From Thecamonas trahens ATCC 50062 (lineage: Eukaryota; Apusozoa; Apusomonadida; Apusomonadidae), in assembly GCF_000142905.1 (NCBI RefSeq), contig NW_013657618.1, forward strand, positions 153,194 through 213,085: a stretch of 59,892 nucleotides of DNA. The letters run 5' to 3'. The notes beneath the pieces are model-generated. The model did no database searches. It was not told the origin of the DNA and saw only the letters and a program-made list of their open reading frames with translations. A program made the translations under genes and the position numbers. The stretch's first letter is position 1. Every line of letters starts with the position of its first letter. Of this stretch, positions 46,633-58,400 are shown piece after piece.

Positions 46633-49600
46633 ATGTGGGCACGAGTCGAAGTCGCAGTCCTCCGGGCTCGCAACCTTCCTGCCATGGACCGGTCGGGAAC
46701 GTCTGACGCGTTCATGGCTGCGCATTGGTCGACGTGTCGCTGTGGGGTGCAGCAGACAGGACTTCGCTCGTTGGCGAACATGGTGGCCGACTCAAGTTCA
46801 ATTGATGGAATTCGCTCACGATCAGCAAGCCTCTCAACTGGATCGTCGGGCTTGCTAGCGGGCTCGGCAGCTGTTGGCTCGCCAGAGAAGGAGAAGAAGG
46901 ACAAGAAGAAGAAGAAGAAGAGGAATCGCGGACGGACGCTGTTTGAGCTCTCCAAGAAAGAGCGGAAGAAAGCGCTAAAAAAGTGGAGAGCGGCGCAGGC
47001 TCCACCTTGCCGGCCGGCCGCTCGTCGACCATCAGCAAGTCGCTCTGCCCTGTGTGGGACGATGCCATTTTTGTTCCACTCGCCGAGGGCGGCGAGCTCC
47101 CGTTCTCGCCCTGGATTGACGGGTCGGCCTCGGCGGAGCGCCACTCGTGCGGCAAGATTGCGCTCGAGTGCTGGGATGCGGATCGGATGTCCAACGGGCT
47201 CATCGGTGTGGTCGAGCTCGACACGCTCCACTACCCGGTCTCGGACTTTGGCGCCATCACGCGCTGGATGCCGCTCAAGACGAGAACGGTGGTCGGCGAG
47301 GGCGAGGAAGCGCACGAGGTCCTTCGCCGCGGCCAGGGCGAGATCCTTGTTCGGGTCCAGCGGTTCCGCGGCTCGCCGGTGACGCCCGAGACTGGCGCGC
47401 TCGCCGAGTGGCTCTTTACCCAGCGACCGGCGACGCTGCCGAACCTCGCTGTCGACATTGCCGCTCATTCGGATGTGGTCTTTGACGTCGAGCCGGAGGC
47501 CGGCAAGGCCTCGCTGCAGCTGCGGTTTGATCCGCACGCCGGCGGCAAGCGGGTTCGCAAGGCCGATCTTGCGCTGCTAACCTCGGTCCTCCTCCCACGC
47601 GCCGCCGCTCCGCGCCTCCTCCACGCCTTTGACCAGTACTTTACGGGGCTCGATGAGGGCGACGTGGGCTCTGTGGCGCGCGGCGTGGCGCACCTCCTGG
47701 GCGCCGGCGTCCTGCCCGAGTCTGGCGCCATTGTCTCGCTCTTCAAGACCCTTTCGGTTGACATGGCGTTTCCGGCGCTCAAGGAGCTGTTTGACGCCGT
47801 CTACGAGTCTTTCCCCTTTGTGGTGGCGCCCGAGTGGGATGTTGAGGTCTCTTTTGATCGCCATGCCGTCGTCGTCTTGCGAACGTTCCGGGCCAGCTCT
47901 GCCGCACCCGACACACTCCCGTTCTCTTTTGCGGCGACGCAGGAGGTTGTCTTTGACCAGTCGGTCTCGCGGCGGGTGTCGACCAAGGTCTCGGTCGACC
48001 CGGCGTCGATGGAGCTTGACGGCATTGGCTCCAAGTCGCTGCGGATGTCGCTTGCCAACGTGCTTGCCGAGTTTGTCGACCCGGTCGCCATCTTTATGCC
48101 CATCTGGGCCCGCTCGTTTGCAGATCCGTCGTCGCTGGTGGCGCGCGACATTCCACGGCTTGTCGACAACATCTCGGTGGCGGTCAGCGAGGATATGGTC
48201 TGGTCGCGGGCTGCCGTGAGCGAGGACGGCGCACACGGGTTGTCCGGCAACGCGGCATGTGTGTACTCGCTCATCAAGACACTGGCGACTGCGCTCGACG
48301 GCGAGGCCGCTGGTCTCCGCGGCGCCGAAGCGTTGGCGATCGAGCTCGCCCACCCGTCGCGGCAGCTGGCCGACTCACTCCTGGCGTGGCTGGTGAGCGA
48401 GGAGGCGCGCGGCGCGCTGCCGCGGAGCCTGGCGGTGCTAGCTACGCTGACGCAGGACATTCTCATTCCTGGCGTGCGGATGATGCGCGACGCGGTGTAT
48501 GAGGCCTTTCCGTACCGTGACTACCGCGGCAGCGAGCACCGGGCGTGGGCCATCAGCATCGAGCTGCCTGCGGCCAACGGCCCGGCTGCGCCTGTGACGG
48601 TTGTTCATCAGCGACGCGAGCAGTCGCATGCCGCTGACGATGGCGAGTACTTTGAGCTCGCGTGGTCGCTCCGGCTGGAGCTCGCCGGCGATGGGCTGCG
48701 GACTAGCCTTCGACCGGAGCTCCGGGTGTACGACGTGGTGTTCACGGAGCGGACCCACGGCGAGGTCTCGCGCAAGCTCCTCGACGTCGTCCGGCCGCTC
48801 TGCTCGCTCACTGATCTGCAGCGGCAGGTCTTCTCCCGCGAGCGGTCGTCGTTCATTGACTTGCTCTACATCCTTGACGGGCTGCGGGTGGTCGACATCC
48901 ACGGGCGCGAGCTGTTCGAGTTCCCCATGCCGGGCTTTGGCGGCTCGACCTCGCTCGAGTCGCTGCGGCGGCTGCTGCGAATCCTCCTGCAGCGGCTCGA
49001 CGGAAGGTCAGCCAACGAGCTGGCCGCTGTCGACGCCGCCGTGGCGAGCGTCTCGCATCTAGAGGCGCTCAAGGCTGTCGACGAACTGGTCGTTGGCTCG
49101 CCGCTTCTTGCGAGTACAAAGACGTACGACGTGCTCAAGCTCCTCCTCGCACCGAATCTCGTGCACTGCGCCATGACGCTCCGGGCCCAGCTCTACGACG
49201 CGCACCCGTACATGGATGCCAAGGGCTCGAATGGGTATGCCATCACGGTGGTGCTCGCGCCCAACGAGGTGGTCCATGTCATCCAGGCCAAGAAGCAGCG
49301 CGCGTATGACGCCGACGAGAGCCAGTTCTTTGAGTTTGGCTGGGCGCTCTCGCTGCGGCTTGCCGGCACCGACCTTCGCGCCGCGTTTTCGCTCCTCGAC
49401 ATCACCTTTTCGCCGCACACCTCGACCCACGTCCGACAGTCGCTCAAGTCGCGGTTGCGGCGGATCGCCAAGACCCGCCCGTTTGGCTGCTCGCAGTCTG
49501 ACGATGGCCACATCGATCCACGGACGTATCTCACGCCGGTCGCCGACCACCTCGGCGTATCGTCGGTCCGGCCTTTTCCGCTCCTTTACGTCCTCCGCTC

Positions 49601-50045
49601 GCTCCGCGACTGCCTCCCCGACTCGTTTGCGCTTGACGGCGACGAGCCGTTCCATCCCATCGGCGGGCGCGCACTGCTCGACGTCGTCACCGACGCGCTC
49701 GAGGGCCTCCGGTTCATCCCCTCGGTCTACCTCGACACCGGCGCCGACTCGGCGAGCGACCTCGGCTCGATGTTCTCGGCGCTCCGCGAAGCGCTAGCAG
49801 CGTCGGCCTCCAGCGACGACGCCCCGGTCCATGCCAACAGCCTCGGCGATCCCCCCACAGCGTCGACGGTCTCAGCCGCCTCGTCTACCGCCTCGACACA
49901 CTCTGCATATTCGTCTGCCACAGACCCGGGCTCGGCCGCGTCGTCCGGCTCAGCCGCGTCGTCGGCCTCGTCCTCGGGCACCAGCTCAGACTCGGACTCG
50001 TCGCTATCAGGCTCATCGCCGCAGATCAAGAGCCGCCAAATGTGA
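46633..50045 (+). CDS. C2-domain protein with three internal repeats; -1 frame shift needed at A6
   Basis: About 1137 residues if the two frames are joined. The N-terminus is the first half of a C2 domain (ARVEVAVLRARNLPAMDRSG, then TSDAFMAAHW). A long Lys-rich insertion follows, then the second half (STISKSLCPVWDDAIFVPL, then IALECWDADRMSNGLIGVVE). The halves are in different frames. A -1 step at CTA AAA AAG (46975-46983) joins them. The rest contains three related ~150-residue modules beginning near AVYESFPF, AVYEAFPYRDY and QLYDAHPYMDA, each a beta-rich stretch ('FFELAWSLRLELAG', 'FFEFGWALSLRLAG'). I do not recognise this module. The C-terminus is Ser/Ala/Asp-rich. C2 suggests Ca2+ or lipid binding. 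Confidence 0.7.
46977..46983 (+). other. A_AAA_AAG slippery heptamer at the frame junction
   Basis: Zero-frame CTA AAA AAG contains the classic -1 slippery sequence, and the -1 frame is the one that continues the C2 domain. A 6-bp inverted repeat (GTGGAG 46983-46988, CTCCAC 47000-47005) follows with almost no spacer. A missing A in the homopolymer explains the data equally well. Confidence 0.4.
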
Positions 50046-50274
50046 TTTCATGGTGTCCATACGGCCCTTGCCATCTTTCTCTCTCGCATTTTTTCCCCCT
50101 TCCCTCCCTCCCTTCCCTCCCTGCCAGGCGTGCCCGTGATGACGCCACCATTAGCGACCGATGCTCCGCCGCAAACTGCCGCATTTCTGATTTTGGACCA
50201 CCGGCGGCGCCCAACCACCGGGGACGACGACCAAAGCCCAAGACACGCGACTCTACAGATCAAGGCCCCTAGAG

Positions 50275-51915
50275 ATGACCAAGATGAGCGCTGGCATGTT
50301 TGCGGCAGTTGTGGCGATGGCGGTGGTCCTCGCCTCTTCGGCGGACGGCTTTGAGGAGCTGACACTGACACTGCACGGATCAGGGACGACCAACCCGTCG
50401 CGGCTGCTGTGGCTGACCGACTCGCTGGTGACGGCGCGGTCCAAGGTTCCCATCCACGCCACGTACCGTGCGGTGGGCTCGTCTGCAGGACGGAGCGAGT
50501 TTGTGAACAACTTGAACGATTACGCTGCGTCTGAGCTCCCGCTCTCGCCGAGCCAGTCCTCCGATGTGGCGAGCGACGGTGATGTTGCGCTGCACTTTCC
50601 GCTCCACATCGGAGCCATCGGCGTGTTTGTCAACCTTCCGACCGGGAGCAGCATTGCGCCGGGCGCGGCGGTTAACCTGACGGCAGCTGCAGCTGCGGGC
50701 ATTTTCTCGCGAACCATCACCACGTGGGACGATGCTGCCATTGTGGGCGTCAACCCGGGGCTGACGGTGCCTGCCGGCGCGGCGATCACGGTTGTGCATC
50801 GTGTCTTTGGCTCGTCGTCGACCTCGCTGCTTGCGGAGTTCCTCAACGCCGCGGCGCCCTCGCAGTGGCTTGTCCGCTCGTCGGGCGGCGATGCCGTTGC
50901 TGCTGTCCTCGACTGGCCGGCCGACACGGTCGGCGTCGAGGGCTCGAGCCAGATGGCGGCCAAGGTGGGTTCCACGCCCGGCTCTATCGGGTACATGGAC
51001 GCTGGCCACGGGATCGACGCTGGCCTCGCCGAAGTTGCGTTGCAGAACGCGGCCGGCCTGTTCCTCACCTCGGCCAAGGCCGACATTGCCGCCGCAGCCT
51101 CGGTGGCGCCGCTTCCGGCCAGCTCGGCCGACGCCTGGGACTCGGTCACGCTCGTCAATCAGCCGGGCACCACGACCTGGCCCATTGTCTCGTTCACATA
51201 CCTTCTGCTGCGGCAGAACCAGACGCGGGGCGATACCAGCGGCGATGTGGTGTACGGCCAGCACCGCCAACAGCCGGACTCGGGCGCGCTGCTCAAGGCA
51301 TACGCCGAGTTTCTCTTCTCCACTGAGGGCCAGGAGCTCGCGGCCAAGTTTGGGTTCACCAAGCTCCCGCAGACGGTCATCGACCTCAATGCTGCCGGCC
51401 TCGCCACCATCAGGCTCCATCCGGACGTCCCTGTCTTTGCCTTTGAGGAGTCGACCGACACCGTCAACGGTGCCAAGGAGCGGACCATCTCGGTCAAGCG
51501 GAAGAGCTACGAGCTGGTGGCGCTCGACGACCACGACGCCCAGCTGACGGCGGCGGCTGCGTCAATCGATGCCCTCACCACCAAGGTCGCTGCTCTCGAG
51601 GCGTCGGCTAGCTCGGGCTCGGGCACGGCGGCTATGGCCTCGTCATCGGGCTCGTCGTCGGACGACTCGACCACCGCCAACGTCGCCCTTGCCGTTGCCG
51701 CCATCGCCATCATCTTTGCCCTCGCCGCAGGCATCGTTGCCGCGCTCACCCTCCGCAAGCTCAGCGAGCTGCGGGCGGTCATCGATGCCGTCAACGACTC
51801 GCTCGTCCCAGGCAAGCGCTCGAACAAAGCCTCGCACAAGTACGTCAAGAACGAGCTCTCGCGCTCGGCCTCATCGGTCTACTCGGACGTCGAGCTCCGC
51901 AACGTCAACGTCTAA
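50275..51915 (+). CDS. PstS-like phosphate-binding domain on a type I membrane protein
   Basis: 546 residues. A signal peptide (MFAAVVAMAVVLASSADG) is followed by a periplasmic-binding-protein fold similar to bacterial PstS. Ligand-loop motifs are LTLHGSGTTNPSRLL, TYRAVGSSAGRSEF, TTWDDAAIVGVNPG, RVFGSSSTSLLAEFLN and GSIGYMDAGHGID. A heptad-like stretch (LTAAAASIDALTTKVAALEA) and a Ser-rich stalk lead to one membrane helix (VALAVAAIAIIFALAAGIVA). A ~50-residue basic cytosolic tail (LVPGKRSNKASHKYVKNELS) follows. In bacteria PstS feeds the Pst ABC transporter. Here, with its own anchor and tail, a phosphate-sensing or capture receptor at the cell surface is inferred. The first ATG is used; the internal MSAGMF is possible. 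Confidence 0.75.
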   Translation: MTKMSAGMFAAVVAMAVVLASSADGFEELTLTLHGSGTTNPSRLLWLTDSLVTARSKVPIHATYRAVGSSAGRSEFVNNLNDYAASELPLSPSQSSDVASDGDVALHFPLHIGAIGVFVNLPTGSSIAPGAAVNLTAAAAAGIFSRTITTWDDAAIVGVNPGLTVPAGAAITVVHRVFGSSSTSLLAEFLNAAAPSQWLVRSSGGDAVAAVLDWPADTVGVEGSSQMAAKVGSTPGSIGYMDAGHGIDAGLAEVALQNAAGLFLTSAKADIAAAASVAPLPASSADAWDSVTLVNQPGTTTWPIVSFTYLLLRQNQTRGDTSGDVVYGQHRQQPDSGALLKAYAEFLFSTEGQELAAKFGFTKLPQTVIDLNAAGLATIRLHPDVPVFAFEESTDTVNGAKERTISVKRKSYELVALDDHDAQLTAAAASIDALTTKVAALEASASSGSGTAAMASSSGSSSDDSTTANVALAVAAIAIIFALAAGIVAALTLRKLSELRAVIDAVNDSLVPGKRSNKASHKYVKNELSRSASSVYSDVELRNVNV

Positions 51916-52451
51916 CCATTGAATGACGGCGCGCCGTTGATCCGCCACAGCAAAACGTGCCCCCCTCCCCCCGTATTGCCCGCCATCGTTCACTGTTCAC
52001 CTGACAGATTGTCTGCCGTCATCAGCCGCAGGCTGGCCGAGTCGCGGTTCGCCATGCTGGAGCCAACCGCGTTTCGCCACATTGGCCTCTCTTGACCAAC
52101 GGGAGCCATACCTGACGCCAGCCGCAAACCCCTCACCTTTGTTGCGTGTGTGTGTCTGTGTGTGTTGACTCTCCACCTGTGTGTCACCCCTCCTCCTCTC
52201 CTCCTCCCCTCCCCCCCCCCCCCTCCCCGTCCCTACTCTTCCGCCTTGGTGGTGGTGGTGGTGGTGGTGCGAAAGCGTGACAAAGTCGCGAAGGCTTTTT
52301 TTTCCCCGCCAATTCTCGATTATTGTCAACGACACATAATCGTTGGCGAACAAGTTCTCCTGCATTGTGAGTGGAAACATTGTCATTAGGCGCCAACCTT
52401 CATTGTTGGCGGCTCACTTTCAACCAAGCTCTCTAGCCACAGCCATTCTCT
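51916..52451. other. Promoter region of the large surface receptor
   Basis: Contains C/T-rich tracts (52190-52230), a GGT run (52248-52269), a T8 run (52298-52306) and several TTGGCG motifs, including the inverted repeat at 52391-52411. No gene was seen. Confidence 0.5.
52391..52411. promoter_or_regulatory. Inverted repeat CGCCAAC-N7-GTTGGCG
   Basis: Perfect 7-bp arms around a 7-nt centre, 40 nt upstream of the ATG at 52452. It carries the same TTGGCG core as the palindrome at 26959-26974 and a further copy near 52342. It may be a factor site or a 5' UTR hairpin; seen directly, role inferred. Confidence 0.4.
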
Positions 52452-55400
52452 ATGCCGATCAACGCTTGCTCCCGCATGCGTCTCGCGGTGCTGATGGCCG
52501 TGGTCGCCCTAGTCACACTCGCTGCTGGTGTGCAAGTGCCGTGCGACTCGGCGTTGCAGCCGTCGCAGCAGGTCATCTCGGGCTCAATCGACTCGGCTGC
52601 GAGCATGGCTGTCATTGATTGCGACAAGGATGTGCCGCCGCCGCCTGGCCCGCTCGGTGCCGGGCTCGATTTCAACGACGTTGTCGTCGCGGGCTACGAC
52701 TCGTGGCAAGTCGAGTGGATCCAGAACACAGGCGTCGGACTCGGCTGGGTCAAGAGGCCCAACTCGAAGATTGCCGACATGAGGAATGCTCGCTTCGTGT
52801 ACGCCATCGCCACCTCGACCCTCAGCGCAGTGCCAAGTCTGGTGGCGTGCAACGGGTACCTTGGCGAGCAAGTTGGCGACTTTGCCCACTGGTGCTCGCA
52901 CTTTGTCGGCGACAACAGCGGCAACTTTGCCGAGACGGTCTTTGCGTCGAACATGCGGCGACTGCTGCATGTCGACCACGCTGATGTGAGCGGCGACAGT
53001 TTCAGCGACGTGGTGACACTAGAAGGACCGTCACTCTCCCCGTATGGCACTAGTTTTCGGTTCACGGCCTTTACCGACAACGGCGCTGGCGGCTATAGCA
53101 CGACTAAGAACGTGCTCGGCGATTCGGGATCGGTGCCGGGGCTTTTTGGCGCGACGACGTTTGCGCTTGGTGACGTGACCGGCGACTCACAGACTGACAT
53201 TGTGTACGGCACGTATGGCGGCGCCAACTTGCTCGCGTACCTGCCATGGAGCTCATCGCTCACCTTTGGCGCACCAGTGCCGATCCTCGGCTCTGGCGTC
53301 GGACTCACACTCTCGGTGCAGGTTGGCGATTTCGACGGCGACGGAGATACCGATGTTGTTCATTGCAACGCGGCGAGCGAGCTGCGGTGGTTTGAGAACA
53401 CCGCCGGCGACGGAACGACGTGGACGGCGCGGGCCTTCCCGTTCGAGCTCCCAGTCTCGTACATGTACGTCAACGACGTCGACAACGACGGCGACCTGGA
53501 CCTGGTGCTGTCGTCGCAGAACGTGAACAATCTGTTCTGGGTGGCGAACCGGTACGACAGCGGGGGAGCAGGGCGGACCAAGGACGAGGCGTGGGGCGTG
53601 CTCCGCTCGATTGCGCTCTGCAACGGGTGCGGAACTGTGACAATGGGCGACCTCGATACCGATGGCGACGACGACATTGTGGCCGCGGCTTCGTTTGTCG
53701 ACACGGTTTCCGGCTACCTTCTCAACCCGCTCGACCCGCTGCAGTACTCGTTTGTGGCGGCCGGGCTTGGGGCACCGGGCATGATCCGCCCGTTCGACGC
53801 CGACGGTGATGGCGACACCGACGTTGTGGCTGCGATTGGTTCGCCGGACAACGGCGTGTTTCTCTTCCAGAACAGCGACGGGCTTGGTGGCGCATGGGCA
53901 ACGCCAACTCGTGTCGGCGGTCCCCTTTTCGAGCCTGAGACGGCGATCGCGGTCGACCTTGACCTGGATGGCGACGCCGATGTTGTTGCCTCGTCTGCTA
54001 CCAACAGCACCCTGGTCTACGCCGTCAACAACGGCGGAATCTTTGAGATCAGCTCGTGGAGCGGTGAGATCTCGACGTCGACTGCCGCGTTGGTGGTCGC
54101 CGCAGTCGACGTCGAGATTGATGGCGACATGGACTTGGTCGGCATCGACGAGCCGGATGCCGTCTTTCTCGTCAAGAACATGTTTGTCGAGACGGGGACG
54201 CTCTCGTTTGGCCCTGTGACGACATTGTACTCCAACGCCGGAAGCGACCTGGTGTACATGCTGGTGCGCGATCTTAACGACGACGGCTACGGCGATGTGG
54301 TGTTCTCGGACACGGGGACTAGCTCGATCAAGTGGCTGGTCAATGACAACGGCGGGTACCCTTCTCCGCCGCTGACGCTGCGGACCAGTGCGCAACAGGT
54401 TGGCGAGTTTGTGCTTGGCGACCTCACTGGCGACGGGCTGCTCGACCTTGTGTTCCACACGCGCGGGACGCCAAATCCATTTGCGAGCAAGTACTCGCTG
54501 TCGCGGGCGAACAACGTCGGAAGCGCGTCGTCGCCGGTCTTCCTCACTCCCCAACCTGTTGACTCACAGATCTCACTGTTTGTCGAGTCGGACCAGACCA
54601 ATGTTGGACTCACGATTGCTGACATCGACGGCGACAACGTGATGGACATTGTGGTGGAGGGCTCGTTTGCATCTGTCATTGTGTACTTTCCTGGTCCCAC
54701 CTACGCGCCTCGCCCTGTGTCAGTGACTAACCCCGACGTGAGCATGCGGTTTGTGCTCAGCGACTTTAATCTCGACGGCGCGGTCGACTTTCTCATCGGC
54801 CTCTCCTCGCAGATTGGGTGGATTCCGGGCCTCTCGATCTTTTCGCCCGAGCTCCCACGACCTGGGGTGACACGAACGGTCCAGGTTGCAAAGTGCGGGT
54901 ACACTATGTCGTGCGTGGCCGCGACACTGCTGGAGGCGTCGGGATGTGCGACAACGACGGTGGTGATGCCTACCGGTCTGTACCGCGGATGCTTCTCAGC
55001 GAAGCTGTTCCCGCTCTTCAAGTCTGTGACGATCCTCGGGATGGACTCAACGATTGACTGCAGCGCCGACGGCGGCGGTGGCCTGTTTGACATCCGCGAG
55101 GGTGCCGTGGTGTCACTGCAGGACCTGACGATCATTGGGGCGGTGTCTATCCCGTCGGACGCCGAGTCGGTGGCGGCCATTCGTGTGACCGGCACCGGCT
55201 CATCGCTAGCGCTGAGCGACGTGACGCTGCGTGGATGCTCGAATAGGCTGGCTGAAGACCGGACAGTGTTCCAGGTCAATGCCGGCATGGGCGGCGCGGT
55301 GCTTGTTGAGCTTGGGGCGTCGATCACCGCTCTGCGGACGGTGTTTGAGCAGAACGTGGCCGGTGACTCTGGCGGTGGGCTGGCGGTCATTGGATCGGCG

Positions 55401-58400
55401 TCGAGTGTGAGCCTGACAGACGTCACCTTTGATTCCAACACGGCGACGGGCTCGGGCGGCGGCTTGCTGATTCTTGGATCGGGCTCGGGGAGCGTTGCGG
55501 TGACGATGTCAGGCGTAACACTGACCAACAATGTGGCAAACGGCGGGACCGAGGGCTACGGCTCGGGCTCGGGCGGCGGCGCGCTGCTCATATCCGAGTC
55601 GACCACACTTGTGCTTGATGTCGACTGGAGTGGTGGATCGAGCACAATCTCGGGCAACTCGGCGAGCGGAGCTGGAGGCGGACTGGCGGTGGTCGGGCCA
55701 GCGGTGGATGTGACTGTTGACGCACCGGTTGTGGTGAGCGGCAATACCGGTGTGTGGGGTGGTGGCGTGACTGTGTTTGCGACAGTCGATGCGCTACCGA
55801 GCCCGGCGGCATCTTCCAGCCTGGCGGCGGCGCCGGCGGCGGGTGACGTGTCCGGAGCCGCGGTCTTTAACGGAGCGATGACAATGACCGACAACAGCGC
55901 GAGCTACGGCGGCTCGTTGGCACTTTGCGGAGTGCCTGTCAGCTTGAGCGCAGCCGCAAGCTCGAGCGTGAGCGGCAGCAGCGCGAGCCGCAGCGGCGGT
56001 GGCGTGTTTGTCTGCTTGCCAGCGGGCACGCTGCCACTTGCGGACGCGGACAACCCTCCGGCGGCGCGTTCGATTGAGGATATACCGTGGCTTGCACTTG
56101 GCGGCGGGGTGCTGCCGTCGGCGCTGTTCAGCGGGTCAGTTGCGAGTGGGTTTGGCCCCATTGTTGCTTCGCCGCCGCGGACACTGGCGTGGAGCGGGAG
56201 CGGGGCGCGGAGTCTCGGCCCGCTCGACCGCGCGACAGGCTTCAGCCTCGGTACCGAGGCCGCCGTCGGCCTTGCGGACGTGTTCGGACAGACGGTAATT
56301 GATGCCGGTATTCGCCTCTCGATGGGCGTGCCGTTGAGTGCCCCGGGCGGCGTGGTGCTTGCCGGCGGCGATCGGTCGCGGCTGATGGACGGGGCGGTAG
56401 TCTCGTTTGCAACGGTCAAGGCACTCGCGGTCGACAGCAACGCGCTGGACGGACTCAGCTCGGTGACGTACCCGCTCGAAGTGAGTGTGGCCAACGCACC
56501 GACCGTGGCAAAGGTGACGCTGACGGTGCAGATCCGGTCGTGCGGACTCGGCGAGGGCCTTGTCTCGCCTAGCGGGCTCCCGCTCGAGTGCACCGTGTGC
56601 TCGGAAGGCACGTTCTCGAATGCGGTATCGCTGGAGGCATGCGTGGCGTGTCCGGTGGGTGCGTTCAACCTCAAGAAGGGGGCAACGTCGTGCGAGTCAT
56701 GTCCAGCGAACGCGTTCCGCGATGTCGAGAGCAACAACGCGACGTCTGCGGGGAGCACTGTGCCGTGCGTGTGCAAGGTAGGATTCTTTGCGCTAGGTGG
56801 GTTGACGAATGTGGCGTGTCGGGCGTGTCCCCAAGGTGCATTGTGTGCGGGTGGGACGGAGGCGCCCAGGGCGTTGCCAGGTTTCTACCCCGATGCGACT
56901 GGGACAACTTTCATGGAGTGCGCGAATCGGGACGCATGTCTCGCTGGCGGGCAGTGTGCGACAGGGTACGGCAAGCGCGGGTGCGCCGAGTGCGTGAGCG
57001 GGTACTTTAGGCTAGGCGAGCGATGCCTCAAGTGCGCCAATACGAGCGAGCTTGTGCTGCTGCTGATGGTTGTGGCGGCATTTGCGCTTGTGGCCTTGTT
57101 GGTGTATCTCAACACGCGGACGTCGCTGTCGTACAAGTTTGCAGCGGCAATGATTGGGCTCAACTCGCTGCAGATCACGGCTATCTACGCAAACCTATCG
57201 CTGGACTGGGGTAAGTTTGCTCAGACGTACTTTGGCATCATCTCGTTTGTCAACCTCAACTTTGACCTCGCGTCGCCCGAGTGCACGTCGTCGTCTATGG
57301 ACGTGTACATGTTCAAGTGGTGGACAACGATGCTGCTGCCTGTCCTGTTCTTGGTGCCGTTTGGGGTTGTGGGCGGGGTGGCGGCAATGATCATCTCGAT
57401 GCGGAACAAGAAGGCCGAGGCGCGGGCACTGGCGAATGAGAGCTGCGAAATGGACGAGGCGAGTGGGAGCGAGCCGCTGACGATTGGGGCGCTGAAGGAT
57501 GCGATTGTGCGGTCGTACTACCAGCTGTTGGTGCTGCTGTACCTGCCACTTACATCGATGGCGCTGACGTACTTTGGGTGCCGCAAGGAGCGTGACGGGA
57601 CGTGGGTCCTCGACACGGCGCCGTCGCGAACATGCTTCAACTCACCGTATTGGGCGGTCTTTCCTTTTGCAGTCGTCTTTTTCGTCATCTACTGCATGGC
57701 GATTCCGCTGGGAGTGTTCTGGCTCCTGCGGCGGAAGCACTCTGACGCCAGCGAGGGCGACGGAATGGGCCTGGTGGTCTTCCAGCTCCGGTACGGGTTC
57801 CTTGTGGGCCGGTTCCGCGACGAGCAGTACTACTTTGAGTGCAACATCATGCTACGCAAGTTTGCGGTTGTATTTGTGACGACGTTCTTCTTTGCGGCCG
57901 AGGCCAAGGCGAACGCGGCAGTGTTTGCGCTCGCCGGCTCGCTTGTCCAGCTTGTACTCACACAGCCGTACCTGGCCAAGTTCCACAATGTGCTCGCGGT
58001 GACATGCCTCACATCGTGTTTGGCAGTGCTGGAAGGAGGCACATTCCGCAACGGGACGATGCGTGCGCTGGTTGTTGTGACGGCGATCCTCATCAACATC
58101 CTCGCCATCTTTGTGGGCAACGCTATTGACCTCTGGCGGATCCGGGGCAAAGAGGCAAAGGCCGATGATGAGTTCTACACGACAGGTACGTTCCGCATGG
58201 CATCCGACGCCTCACTAGTCGACGACGTGGCACGGTCGCGCGAGGCCGAAGCGTCGATGGAGATGGACACGATGCTGTCGATCCAGGGCGGTGCGGGGAG
58301 CCTGCAGACGGTCGGGACTGGGCCAGTCGGATCGGCTCGCACGGATGACTTGCCGACAGCGACGTCGTCGGCCGGCGCGCAGAGCATGATGATGTCGTCG

